57,107 nt of DNA from Pseudomonas sp. TH10 (GTDB taxonomy: Bacteria > Pseudomonadota > Gammaproteobacteria > Pseudomonadales > Pseudomonadaceae), in contig NZ_JAEKEG010000012.1 in NCBI RefSeq assembly GCF_016651255.1, positions 1-57,107 on the forward strand. The letters are read 5' to 3'. Both the position numbers and the translations under genes were made by a program. The notes under the pieces are model-generated. The model did no database searches, was not told where the DNA came from, and saw only the letters and a list, made by a program, of their open reading frames with translations. Numbering within the stretch: position 1 is the stretch's first letter; every line of letters begins with the position of its first letter. This document shows, in pieces, positions 1-9,603 of this stretch.

Positions 1-1337
1 CTCCAGAGTGGCTTCGCCGACGTTACCTCCCAGGTATCGTCAGTGGCGAATTACTCCCTACGATGTGCCTTAGCGAGCCACAAGCCGGTAGCGATGTCGG
101 ACTGCTGCGCACACGGGCCGAGCCAAATGACGACGGCAGTCATCGAATCAGTGGCAACAAAATATTCGCCTCTGGCGGCGAGCACGATCTAACCGACAAT
201 ATTCTCCACCTCGTACTCGCCCGCTTGCCTGATGCTCCCGCCGGCAGTCGCGGCATCTCGTTATTCGTGGTACCCAAACGGCTGGATGACGGAAGCCACA
301 ACGCCGTTTACTGCGATGGCATCGAGCACAAGATGGGCATTCGCGCGAGCGCGACATGCACCCTTCGTTTTGAAGGCGCCTGTGGCTGGCTGCTGGGTCA
401 CGCACACCAAGGCCTCGCAGCCATGTTCGTGATGATGAATTCGGCACGGCTTTACGTTGGCATGCAGGGGCTTGGTCATACCGAGGCCGCTTGGCAGAGC
501 GCCATGAGCTATGCCGCCGAACGGCGGCAGATGCGCGCTTTGAAGCGACCCGCTGGGTCAATGGCGGCGGAGGCAGACCCCATTCACTACCACCCTGCCA
601 TGCGTCACACACTGCTCTCCCTGCGAACACAGAGCGAGGGCATGCGCATGCTTGGTTATTGGGTTGCCCATCTACTGGACCAATCCGAATACGCAGCCGA
701 TCAAGAACAGCGCAGGCAAAGCACTGAACTCGCAACGTTGCTCACACCGCTGGTCAAGGCGTACTTCACAGAACAAGGCTTTCAGCAGGCAAGCGCCGCA
801 CTGCAGGTATTCGGTGGCTATGGCTATAGCCAGGAATACCCGATCGAGCAGACCTTACGAGACAGCCGTATCGCCATGATTTATGAGGGTACCAACGAGA
901 TTCAGGCCAATGACCTGCTGCTGCGCAAAGTGCTGCGCAACCCTTGCGCCACCCTGCCCACCCTGATGGCCTTGTATCGAACTGAAGCGTCAATGGCTGT
1001 AGAAAATCCAGCATGGCGCGACGGCGCAGAATCCTTGATTGAGCAGTGCGACCAACTTGAACGGAGCGTCGAGGACATTCGCGCGGCAGAGGCCCGGGAT
1101 CCCGAGGCGCCGTACCGAAGTGCGGGTGACTTCCTTCAGTGGCTGGCCGTGCTGAGCCTGGGGTACGTTTGGCTGCGCGCAGCGCGCGTGAGTCAGGGAC
1201 GCGAGGACGATCCAATCCATTCAAGCAAGCAGGAGTCAGCCCGTTACTTCTTAAGTTTTTGCCTACCCAAGGCCAGACACCATGCCGCCATGGTGAAGAT
1301 CGCTCTAGAGGTAACGCTGCCCTTCCTGAGGGACTGA
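1..1337 (+). CDS. acyl-CoA dehydrogenase, C-terminal part (runs off the left edge)
   Basis: FAD-dependent acyl-CoA alpha,beta-dehydrogenation. The open frame runs in from position 3 without a start, so the N-terminal ~150 residues lie outside the window. Seen: the signature MCLSEPQAGSDVG at 63-101, a YEGTNEIQANDLL motif near 880-915 (end of the catalytic domain; the Glu of YEGT is the usual catalytic base in this family), then a ~140-residue C-terminal extension as in the long DmdC-like acyl-CoA dehydrogenases. In P. putida an acyl-CoA dehydrogenase gene lies in the ferulate cluster beside ech/vdh/fcs, which is the context here (ech follows 370 bp downstream). Its true substrate is unknown; a role in hydroxycinnamoyl-CoA or side-chain oxidation is inference from position. 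Confidence 0.9.
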   Translation, partial: PEWLRRRYLPGIVSGELLPTMCLSEPQAGSDVGLLRTRAEPNDDGSHRISGNKIFASGGEHDLTDNILHLVLARLPDAPAGSRGISLFVVPKRLDDGSHNAVYCDGIEHKMGIRASATCTLRFEGACGWLLGHAHQGLAAMFVMMNSARLYVGMQGLGHTEAAWQSAMSYAAERRQMRALKRPAGSMAAEADPIHYHPAMRHTLLSLRTQSEGMRMLGYWVAHLLDQSEYAADQEQRRQSTELATLLTPLVKAYFTEQGFQQASAALQVFGGYGYSQEYPIEQTLRDSRIAMIYEGTNEIQANDLLLRKVLRNPCATLPTLMALYRTEASMAVENPAWRDGAESLIEQCDQLERSVEDIRAAEARDPEAPYRSAGDFLQWLAVLSLGYVWLRAARVSQGREDDPIHSSKQESARYFLSFCLPKARHHAAMVKIALEVTLPFLRD

Positions 1338-1708
1338 CTAAAGATCGCCGGCCGGACTCTAACCCTGCCGGCACGCTGGGATGCATTCTTCGCGCCCACC
1401 CTTGCCCCGTTCTGACGGCGATTTGTGATGGCGCGCACCCACAACAAATTAACTCTATTAACCAATAAAAAGAATAAACCATCAAAATATCGCCGTCCTT
1501 CGACAAGCAAAATCGGCGTGTATTTTTTGAAAACTCCATAAAGCCCTAGCAATAATGGCCAATCACTCGCCTCTCAATCGAGTTGACGCTACGTTTCCTG
1601 CGAGCCTCGTTGAGCATCCCTGAAAAAAATATCAATATTAGTTAATTGACATAACTATTTTGGAAGGCTAGCTTTCACCTACCATTCACACAAACACAGG
1701 TTGTCCTG
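1338..1708 (+). promoter_or_regulatory. intergenic region with candidate ech promoter
   Basis: 371 bp without a convincing gene and AT-rich toward its right end. A TTGACA box at 1646-1651 is followed, 17 bp later, by TAGCTT (1669-1674), a possible sigma70 promoter with a weak -10, about 35 bp before the ech start. The long reading frames on the minus strand across 766-1550 are shadows of the dehydrogenase gene. No strong terminator hairpin was seen after the dehydrogenase. Confidence 0.35.
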
Positions 1709-2537
1709 ATGAATAACTACGAAGGTCGTTGGCAGACAGTAAAGGTTGAGCTGGAAGCAGGCATTGCCTGGGTCATTCTTAATCGCCCGGAAAAACGCAA
1801 TGCAATGAGCCCAACGCTTAACCGTGAGATGGCCGACGTATTGCAGGTGCTGGAGCAGGACCCTGACGCGGGAGTCCTGGTGCTCACTGGGGCCGGGGAA
1901 GCCTGGACAGCCGGGATGGACCTCAAGGAATACTTTCGCGAGGTGGACGCCGGCCCGGAAATACTCCAGGAAAAATCCGTCGCGAAGCCTCCTACTGGCA
2001 GTGGAAGCTGCTACGCATGTACAGCAAACCCACTATCGCGATGGTCAACGGCTGGTGTTTCGGCGGCGGGTTCAGCCCACTGGTGGCATGCGACCTGGCC
2101 ATTTGCGCCGACGAGGCCACCTTTGGTCTTTCCGAAATCAACTGGGGGATCCCACCCGGCAACCTGGTGAGCAAAGCCATGGCCGATACCTGCGGTCACC
2201 GCGAATCCCTGTACTACATCATGACCGGCAAAACCTTCACCGGGCAGAAAGCTGCTGCCATGGGCCTGGTAAACCAGAGTGTGCCTTTGGCGCAACTGCG
2301 TGAAACCACCATCGAACTGGCCAACAACCTGCTGGAAAAAATCCGGTGGTGCTTCGCGCTGCGAAGATCGGCTTCAAACGTTGCCGCGAACTGACCTGGG
2401 AGCAGAGCGAGGACTACCTGTATGCCAAGCTCGATCAATCGCGCTTGCTCGACAAAGAGGGTGGTCGTGAGCAAGGCATGAAGCAGTTTCTGGATGACAA
2501 AAGCATCAAACCTGGCCTGCAAACCTACAAGCGATAA
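1709..2537 (+). CDS. ech: p-hydroxycinnamoyl-CoA hydratase/lyase (feruloyl-CoA -> vanillin), two frameshifts
   Basis: Crotonase-superfamily enzyme that hydrates feruloyl-CoA and cleaves it to vanillin and acetyl-CoA. The product (~276 residues once frames are joined) reads like the P. fluorescens HCHL: RPEKRNAMSPTLNREM near residue 30, GEAWTAGMDLKEYF near 70, NGWCFGGGFSPL (oxyanion-hole region) near 115, EINWGIPPG near 145, and the C-terminal SRLLDKEGGREQGMKQF. The frame breaks twice, each time at an A run that is one base short: A5 at 1971-1975 and A6 at 2336-2341. Both sides of each break match the family, so one gene is meant. It is followed by an aldehyde dehydrogenase that would oxidise the vanillin. 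Whether the breaks are real is the only doubt; identity is near certain. Confidence 0.93.
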
Positions 2538-2739
2538 CCGCAGAAATCGACAGCGCGCTCCATACCAAATTCACGTACGAAAGACGTAGTTATGGGGCAA
2601 TCCCGCGCGCCGCTTGCCGATCATTCAACGCCTCGTTTACTGAGCAACTCCTGCAAAAAATCCTGAGTCCGCTCAGGATTCACATTCAAATAAAAGCATT
2701 CAGTGCGGTGTGTCCTGCACCGCGTAAAAGGAGACGAAT

Positions 2740-4216
2740 TTGCCCCCCTGCAGCCTCCACCTTATGCCGTTTCCGACCACCAGTACATTGATGGAAAATG
2801 GCGCCCAGGTCGTTCCACGCGCATGCTCCATGACGTTGATCCCTTCACCGGCAGCCCACTGCTAAGCATGCCCATGGCGTCCATCGCAGACGTCAACGAT
2901 GCTTACACCGCCGCCCATCATGCACAGTCCAGCTGGGCACGCACCGCCCCTGCACAGAAGGCTGCACTGCTGAACAACCTGGCTCGTGTCATCGAGTCTC
3001 GCGCAGCGGAAATCACCTCATGGTTGGTGAGGGAATCCGGCAGTACACGTATCAAGGCGAGCTTCGAGTGCCATACCACTCTCAAACTGGTACGTGAATG
3101 TGCGGCGATGCCGTTTCAAGTGGAAGGGCGAATTCTGACCAGTCACAAACCCGGCGAGCAGAGTTTCGTATTCCGCGAGCCTCTGGGTGTCGTTGGTGTT
3201 ATCAGCCCCTGGAACTTCCCGTTGTACTTGAGCATGCGCTCGGTCGTGCCAGCGATAGCGCTGGGCAATAGCGTTGTGCTCAAACCGGCCAGCGACACCG
3301 CCGTTACCGGTGGCCTGTTGATAGCCCATCTCTTTGAAGAGGCGGGCTTTCCGGCGGGCGTATTGAACGTGATTGTCGGCGCCGGCTCGGAGATTGGCGA
3401 TGCCTTCGTCGAACACCCGACCCCCAGCTTTATTTCGTTCACCGGTTCTACGGACGTTGGTCGCAACGTTGGCAGAATTGCCACCGGCGGAAAATACATC
3501 AAACGAATTGCGTTGGAGCTCGGCGGCAACAGCCCACTTGTCGTACTCGACGACGCAGACATAGAAATTGCCGCGCATGCCGCGGTGGTCGGGCGCTTCC
3601 TTCACCAAGGCCAGATCTGCATGAGCGTTAACCGGGTGATCGTTGCCCGTTCGCTCTACCCCGAGTTCGCGGCACTGGTCACCGAGCGCGTCAGCAAGTT
3701 AAAGATGGGCGACCCGGACCAGGCTGACACCGTGATTGGTCCCGTGATAAACCAAGCCCAACTGGATGGCCTGCTGCGCAAAGTTGCCAATGCGCAAAGC
3801 ACCGGCCTCAAACAATTGGTGGGGGCTCGCCCTCCGGTCTCGTACTCCCACCTCACGTTTTCGGTGACGTGCCGGCTGACCATGAGCTCGCCATGGAAGA
3901 GACCTTTGGCCCCATCCTTCCTATCCTTATCGCCAACGATGAACAGCACGCGCTGGCCCTCGCCAATGCGGGCGACTATGGCCTTTCAAGCGCGGTCTTC
4001 ACCAAGGATATGGCGCGCGGCCTGGAATTCGCTCGCCAAATTGTCGCCGGCATGACTCACATCAACGACATCACCGTCGACGATCAACCCAATGCGCCGT
4101 TCGGGGGCGAGAAGAACTCCGGACTGGGACGGTTCAACGGGCATTACGCCCTGGATGAATTCACTCGCGCGCACTGGGTCACGTGGCAACCCGGAGGCCA
4201 CCACTACCCCTTCTAA
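2740..4216 (+). CDS. vdh: vanillin/benzaldehyde-type NAD(P) aldehyde dehydrogenase, frameshifted
   Basis: Oxidises vanillin (or related benzaldehydes) to the acid. Typical ALDH features: [14 protein letters not shown] near residue 145, [13 protein letters not shown] near 175, [12 protein letters not shown] near 230, the catalytic Glu in [12 protein letters not shown] and catalytic Cys in [11 protein letters not shown] near 285. G5 at 3821-3825 is one base short; reading continues one frame back and ends with [13 protein letters not shown]. The start is best placed at TTG 2740, five bases after the AGGAG of 2729-2734. That needs one more base in the C6 run at 2743-2748, otherwise an upstream GTG at 2703 would have to be used. 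Paralogous to the ALDH at 24562-26042, with obvious similarity over the whole length. Order ech-vdh is that of ferulate clusters. Confidence 0.88.
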
Positions 4217-4318
4217 GGTGACAGAGTAAACAGGGCGAAGCCGCCGCCGGACGGCCCCGGCGGTGGGTACGCAGAAGCGCATGACAGACTCAAATGACTC
4301 TCGTATCGGGATACACCT

Positions 4319-4917
4319 GTGAACCAAGCACTTACGCTGCAGCCAATTGCTGGCACTCGAGAAAGACTGCTCCATACCGCGCTGGAATGCTTCAGTACGC
4401 ACGGTTACCAATCGACGAGCCTGCGCGATCTCGCTTCCCTGGTGGGTGTCCAGCCGGGCTCCTCTACAACCATATCGAGAACAAACAGAGCTTGTTGTTC
4501 GAGCTGATGGAACAGGCGATGAATGACCTTCTTCATCGGACAAGGCTCAGCTTGAAAGGTAAAAGGACCGCGCTGTCGGAGCTTAGGCTGTTCGTCCAGA
4601 CCTTCGTGACTTTCCAATCAAGCGATGCCAGAAAGCTCACTCTGATTGATCGAGAAATCTTCAATCTCTCTTCAACACAACAAGCGCGCATTACCGCTCT
4701 GCGCAATGAATACGCCCAGTCCCTTGTGTCCATCATAAACGCCGTGGCCGGGGCGAGTTTTTCGAAAAGCAGAACAGTGGTCTTGGCTCGAGCAGTCATC
4801 GGAATGCTGCAAAGCGTTGCTCCTGGCGGCGAGGAAGACATCAGCGTTTCACCCATGGAGCTTATTGATGAACTCACCCACATAATCATCGGCGCAATCA
4901 GAGCAGCAAACCGCTGA
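4319..4917 (+). CDS. TetR/AcrR-family regulator, frameshifted
   Basis: N-terminal helix-turn-helix (residues ~15-60: RERLLHTALECFSTHGYQ then TSLRDLASLVGVQPGSLYNH across the break) followed by a ~140-residue all-helical ligand domain without a recognised family signature. The frame shifts at the CC of 4461-4462 (one C short), exactly inside the recognition helix, where both halves match the TetR consensus. Start taken as GTG 4319. It is about 100 bp downstream of vdh on the same strand. TetR proteins of this kind sit beside acyl-CoA catabolic genes and often sense CoA thioesters; that role here is inference. Confidence 0.8.
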
Positions 4918-5074
4918 AACACGATCTGCTATTTCCGGCCCGCGCAAAGCTGGCCGCCCACAGCGGGAACTACCGCCTTGAGACGATAACCCCCGCCATA
5001 TTTTAACGATGATTGGGAAGGCAACTGAAAAATCATTAGAATCGTTAACCGTTCGATCCAAACAGGACTACCCC

Positions 5075-5545
5075 ATGCTGCAAAAGCGCAAAGCCACGCC
5101 TGAACCGGCTCTCCCAGAGAAACTCGACAGTTCTCTGAACAATTTGGTGGGCTACATGATGCGGCGCGTGCAGATGAAGATCACCCAGGACTTATCCAAC
5201 AGCCTCGAAGAGCACGACATCCGCCCCGTCCAGTTCACAGCGCTGACCATCATTGATCAGTCACCTGGATTGATGCAGGCCGATTTAGCCAAAGCCCTGG
5301 CTATCGAGCCCCCGCAGGCAGTGCTGATGGTCAATAAGCTGGAGGCGCGCAGCCTTGCCATGCGCGTGCGCAGCAATCCCGACAAGCGCTCGTATGGTTT
5401 GTTTCTCAGCAAGGCTGGCGAGCAGTTGCTTAAAAAACTTCGGGAAGTCGCCATGCAAAGCGATATTAACGCTACTGCTGCACTCACGAGTGACGAGCGA
5501 GAAGTGCTTTTGACATTGCTCAACAAGTTGTATATCGAGCAGTAA
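5075..5545 (+). CDS. MarR-family regulator of the ferulate module (inferred)
   Basis: 156-residue winged-helix protein: dimer helix (LNNLVGYMMRRVQ), then RPVQFTALTIIDQSPGLMQADLAKAL and EPPQAVLMVNKLEARSLAMRVRSNPDKRSYGLFLS, the MarR recognition helix and wing. Start ATG 5075 is chosen because it gives the usual MarR length; an in-frame start at 5009 would add 22 atypical residues. Hydroxycinnamate operons are commonly governed by MarR repressors that respond to hydroxycinnamoyl-CoA (FerC, CouR), so control of ech/vdh is a reasonable inference. An inverted repeat TAACGAT (5004-5010) / ATCGTTA (5041-5047) just upstream could be its operator. A terminator follows. Confidence 0.85.
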   Translation: MLQKRKATPEPALPEKLDSSLNNLVGYMMRRVQMKITQDLSNSLEEHDIRPVQFTALTIIDQSPGLMQADLAKALAIEPPQAVLMVNKLEARSLAMRVRSNPDKRSYGLFLSKAGEQLLKKLREVAMQSDINATAALTSDEREVLLTLLNKLYIEQ

Positions 5546-5566
5546 AAGATCGAAACGTTGACTGAT

Positions 5567-5598
5567 AAAAAATGCCCCGAACATGCGGGACATTTTCA
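5567..5598. terminator. bidirectional rho-independent terminator
   Basis: A hairpin with AAAATG (5569-5574) pairing to CATTTT (5591-5596) and an inner CCCG/CGGG stem lies between the MarR stop and the convergent aldehyde dehydrogenase remnant. Read on the minus strand the mismatch becomes a T-G wobble and the stem is followed by a T run, so it can stop transcription from both sides. Confidence 0.6.
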
Positions 5599-5626
5599 TT
5601 TACTACACAACCCTCCTGCAGACGCC

Positions 5627-6047
5627 GTTAAAACGGATATGCACGACGCTTGTGTTGCACCGAAATCCAGTGATCGCTGGTCAACTCAGCGATGATCCAA
5701 TCGCTATTGAATCGCCCAATACCACTGTTTTTCTCGCCGCCGAACATGTTATTCGGATCATCGTTCACCGAGATGTCGTTGATGTGCGTCATGCCGGCCT
5801 CGATTTGCTGCGCAAAGCGCAAGCCTCGGCCTTCGTCTTTGGTGAATACCGCCGAAGAAAGCCCAAACTCTGTCTGGTTCGCCAGCTCCAGTGCGTGAGC
5901 CTCATCGCGAACCGTGATGATCGGTGCCACCGGGCAAAACTGCTCGGCCTGGGCCAGGTCGCTCATGTTGTCCATATTTACGAAGACGTGCGGTGGCAGG
6001 ACCTGCCCATTGCCGCGCCCCCCACAGCATCTCGATACTCGGCCTTT
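5627..6047 (+). repeat. direct repeat copy 1 (ALDH 3' end), partner at 15409-15831
   Basis: About 420 bp nearly identical to 15409-15831 in the same orientation, with a constant offset near 9782 bp at the start and only scattered single-base differences by eye. It begins at the shared GTTAAAACGGAT and fades after about 6047. It encloses, with its partner, the whole porin / gentisate operon / IclR / LeuCD-like block. Confidence 0.85.
5628..6047 (-). pseudogene. truncated aldehyde dehydrogenase remnant (C-terminal ~135 codons)
   Basis: Encodes only the last part of an aldehyde dehydrogenase: [34 protein letters not shown] and the terminal [15 protein letters not shown], ending in the same residues as the intact gene at 15410-16885 apart from a few substitutions. 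The NAD-binding and catalytic (Glu, Cys) parts are absent, and no homologous sequence continues toward the porin gene at 6209. It is a duplication relic and cannot be an active enzyme. Confidence 0.85.
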
Positions 6048-6208
6048 GCTCCAATCTTTAACGGGGTCACGGTACCCACAGCCATGACTGCTCGCTTAAG
6101 TCAAATAGACGATTGAGTAATTTCACCGCCTTCCTCGGCAGAACTAAGTCAGGTGAACGCGAATGGGGAGGAGGTTCAACACGGGATACGTCTACTGATC
6201 GGCCAACG

Positions 6209-7479
6209 CTACAAAAGCTTCCAGGTGTAACTAAGGACGACGCGATACTCATCAATATCAGTTCTGTAATTAGAGCGCGCTACGGCATCGCGAAGCCTGA
6301 TACCCAACCCCTTGACAGGCCCGCTCTGGAAAACATAAGACATATCGATGTCGCGTTCACTATCTTTACCTTCATAGCCGCGCCCCGTCTCAACATTGTT
6401 CCCTGTCACGTATCGCGTCGAAAACAGCAATCCCGGGATCCCCGCTGCCGCGAAGTCGTAGTCGTAACGCACTTGGTAGGACACCTCGTCTTTCGATGAG
6501 AAGTCATACGTAGGCAGTTCGTTGGCCAAGGGCGCTATGTTGGCGAACACTCGGGGGAACGCGGTATCGCCGTACATCTTTTGATACCCTATAGTCACCG
6601 TATGGCCAGACCGTGCCACCCCGAGGGTGCCATACAAAGCGCGGTTATCGACTTGACCTATTAGATGATCTCCGTCTTCAACAGCATCAAACTGTGCCAA
6701 CGTACCGAATAATGACCAGCGCCCCAATGACTGTTTGTGCTTAATGCCAGCATAGCTTTGTCGGTAAATATCTTCCAGCTGAGCGTACCAACCACTGACG
6801 GTGGTTCGTGACTCGTTGAAACTGTAGTCACCCCCATATAATTGAAGGCATCGCTGGACGCGGTGCGTTGCGGAACATAGCCCAACATAGCGATCAGCTT
6901 TTCGTCCCCGGCTTCATTTCGAAGGCTGGTCGATTTAATACGCCCGCCTTGAAGGGTCAGTCCAGTAAGCTCGCTACTGGAAAAAGAGGTTCCTTCATAG
7001 GAAGGTGGAAGTAGACGAATATCGCTGAAGGGCAAGACGGGAATGTCGGGTTGAAGTTCACCCAGCCTCAGCTCGGTTTTAGAAAATCTGGCTTTTAAGG
7101 TTGGCCCTACGCGACTGTAATCATCGGCAGGTGCGCCGCTATCCTTGATAGGCAACAAGCCCGTCCCTACCCTTCCAGGGCCACTATCGAGTTTGAGGCC
7201 CAGTGTGGCAACTGCATCAATGCCAAATCCGATCGTACCTGGTGTATAACCTGATTTGAAATTCAGAATGAAGCCTTGAGCCCACTCTTCTGCCTTGGGT
7301 TTCTCGGCCCCGCGTATGTCTAAATAGTTGCGTTGAAAGTAGTAATTTCTGGCCTGAAGTGTAGCGGTTGAATCTTTGAAAAAATCGGAATCCTCAGACC
7401 ATGCCGAGCCTGACGCACAAAAATACAGTACCGCGGACCACAGAAGTGGCGGGCAAGTTTTGTTGTTCACGATTTTCAC
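6209..7479 (-). CDS. OprD-family outer-membrane porin, frameshifted
   Basis: Uptake channel for aromatic or other carboxylates in the outer membrane. N-terminal signal peptide (first ~28 residues, ending ASGSAWSED), then OprD-type strands: DFFKDSTATLQARNYYF near residue 30, EWAQGFILNFKSGYTPG near 65, DIPVLPFSDIRLLPPSYEG near 150, GRWSLFGTLAQFDAVEDGD and a C-terminal strand ending YTWKLL. The frame is broken once at C5 of 6831-6835 (one base short); joining gives ~423 residues, the usual OprD length. It follows the 3-hydroxybenzoate hydroxylase on the same strand, so it probably serves that operon. Substrate assignment is inference. Confidence 0.85.
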
Positions 7480-7576
7480 CCTTTTTATTTTTATAGAATG
7501 ATCATTGCTGACAGCAGAAAGCGACGATCAACACGGCCACTTGAGCACATTGAATAATTGATCGTCACTGGATGCT

Positions 7577-8749
7577 CTAAATTATCGCGTCATATAACCA
7601 GGAAAGTCCGGCATATGCTTGTTCAGGGGTGCGAGCGGTAAGCATACCGTTACGCAGTTCGGCTACCACTCCTTCGGCATGGTAGAACTCCCCATGAACA
7701 CGTGCCATGACCTGGCAACGGCCAGTGCGAAGATATCTTCGAGCCTGATAGGCCTTGAAAGCTGACTCAAAATCACCCTGACACTTTTCAATTTCCTGTG
7801 CGAGTACCACGCCATCTTCCATCGCCATACATGCTCCTTGTGCAAGGTATTGCAGCATGGGGTGCGCTGCATCGCCCAGAAGCGTGGTACGTCCCTGACT
7901 CCAGTTTTTCACGGGTTCACGATCGCACAATACCCACATCCGCCAGCTTTCAATTTTGGACAGTAGCGTTTGTACGGTGTCACACGTACCGGCAAACCGA
8001 CGACGTAATTCTTCAGGGTCGCCCTCGGTGTTCCAGCCCTCTACATAGCGATCGCTGTGGAAGACTGCCACCAGGTTGAACAGCTTTCCGCCTCGAAGCG
8101 GGTACTGGACCAGGTGGGACTTTGGCCCCCCAAAGAATCATCGAGTTACGTCGAAACTCAAGCGGCACGTCCTCAATGGGCAACACCGCCCGGTACGCAA
8201 TGTGCCCGGAGACCACAGGCGCACCGTCGCCGACAATTTTCTCTCTGACTTTCGACCAGAGCCCATCTGCACCAATCAGTGCGCAACCCCGAATGGTTTC
8301 ACCTTGGTCGGTAGTCACGCACACAGACAGGCCATCGTCTTCGTAGCCCACCACTCTAGTGGCGATCCTGAATTCGACATCAGCGGACTCGCGACACGCG
8401 GCCAGAAGAACCGAATGCAGGTCCGCACGATGCACCAAGGCGTAGGGATATTTGAAGCGTTCCCGAAACTCTGCGCCTGTCGGGATGGTGGTAACCACCT
8501 CCGCGCTGACACTGTCCATGAATATCAAATCATCGGGCAACACGGTCAGTTCGCGTACCTGATCAGCGACGCCGAGCGTCTCCAACACGCGAAAACCGTT
8601 AGGGCCCACCTGGATCCCCGCACCGACTTCGCGAAACTCTTCGGCCTGTTCGATCAAGAGCGTTTTGAAGCCTTTATGTGAGAGTGCCAGCGCTGCTGCC
8701 AGACCGCCAATGCCCCCCCAATGATTACAATCGGGTGTTGTAGGTTCAT
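7577..8749 (-). CDS. 3-hydroxybenzoate 6-hydroxylase (FAD monooxygenase), frameshifted
   Basis: Group A flavoprotein hydroxylase that would convert 3-hydroxybenzoate to gentisate with NADH and O2. Seen: N-terminal dinucleotide fold (VIIGG then IGGLAAALALS), the family's ADGLWSKVR segment near residue 165, and GDAAHPMLQYLAQGACMAME near 300, which contacts FAD. The ATG at 8749 overlaps the hydrolase stop (ATGA). Indels lie in C7 at 8713-8719 (one short) and C6 at 8126-8131; the joined product is ~390 residues. Salicylate 1-hydroxylases share the fold, but the gentisate dioxygenase and FAH hydrolase in the same operon argue for the 3-hydroxybenzoate enzyme (XlnD/NagX type). Confidence 0.83.
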
Positions 8750-9603
8750 GACGACACAACCTCGACAACAATTTCACCGATCCCTTCAATTCGTGCTTTG
8801 ATCTGGTCACCGTGAACAATGGGGCCCACACCTTCGGGCGTTCCGGTGTACAACAAATCACCCGGTTCAAGTGTGTAATAGGTCGAGGCGAATTCGATCA
8901 GCTCTGCCACGTTCATGATCAAATCCCGAGTATTGGCGTGCTGGCGTTTCTCACCATTAACCTCCAGTAGCAACTCCAAGCCCTGCGGGTCGCTGAGCTC
9001 ATCAGCCGTGACAAGCCATGGCCCCAACACCGAGTAAGTGTCCAACGATTTGCGCAAGCTTCGCTCTTCGGGTCCGCGGATCGTGATGTCCAGGCCAATG
9101 CTGTATCCGGCAACATAGGCCAATGCGTCCTTTGCCTTCACATCCTTGGCACGCTTGCCAATAACAGCGACTAGCTCGATTTCGTGATCGGTACGGCGTT
9201 CTGGAAGATTAATCACAATCGGCTTACTGACACCGATCAGCGAGCTGGTGGCTTTCAGGAAGAGGCCCGTCTCCTGGATTTTGCGGACATTCGCACGTGT
9301 AAACGTCTCCGTATCTGCGATGGCTTCATCAAGGTGAGCCTGATAGTTGACCGGTGCAGCCACAATTTTTCCTGGGTTACCGACGGGGCTAAGCAACTCG
9401 ACATCGCTTAATTTGAAGACCGCTGCGCTTCCCTTTGCCAGGGAGATTTCGGGACATAGCTCGGCCAGGTTAGCGATCAGCAGGTCATGGCGTGGAAACG
9501 GATAACGGGCAGGCGACAAAATACGCAGAGCCTGGGAAACGTCATAGATAATGTCGCCCTCGATCAGGCCCAAACGGTTATCGTTAAACAGACAAATTTT
9601 CAT
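8746..9603 (-). CDS. FAH-family hydrolase, probable maleylpyruvate (or fumarylpyruvate) hydrolase
   Basis: 285-residue fumarylacetoacetate-hydrolase fold protein. Residues ~90-285 carry the FAH core: GKIVAAPVNYQAHLDE, the metal-binding DHEIELVAVIGKR, AYVAGYSIGLDIT and TGTPEGVGPI. ATG 9603 overlaps the gentisate dioxygenase stop (ATGA) and its own stop overlaps the monooxygenase start, so translation is coupled. It cleaves the ring-fission product of gentisate to pyruvate plus maleate or fumarate. No maleylpyruvate isomerase is seen nearby, while a LeuCD-like hydratase is present. This favours direct hydrolysis of maleylpyruvate to maleate, as for HbzF of P. alcaligenes. Isomer specificity cannot be read from the sequence. 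Confidence 0.85.
   Translation of the reverse strand: MKICLFNDNRLGLIEGDIIYDVSQALRILSPARYPFPRHDLLIANLAELCPEISLAKGSAAVFKLSDVELLSPVGNPGKIVAAPVNYQAHLDEAIADTETFTRANVRKIQETGLFLKATSSLIGVSKPIVINLPERRTDHEIELVAVIGKRAKDVKAKDALAYVAGYSIGLDITIRGPEERSLRKSLDTYSVLGPWLVTADELSDPQGLELLLEVNGEKRQHANTRDLIMNVAELIEFASTYYTLEPGDLLYTGTPEGVGPIVHGDQIKARIEGIGEIVVEVVSS

Noticed and set aside
766..1539. Long minus-strand reading frame of 257 codons
   Set aside because: Overlaps the acyl-CoA dehydrogenase on the other strand, Arg/Pro/Ser-rich, no ribosome site or family resemblance; a shadow frame.
5583..6116. Plus-strand frame of 177 codons
   Set aside because: Antisense to the aldehyde dehydrogenase remnant, whose minus-strand product is clearly recognisable.
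7577..8749. Salicylate 1-hydroxylase
   Set aside because: Same fold, but the product catechol has no dioxygenase in this operon, while gentisate dioxygenase and FAH hydrolase are coupled to it.
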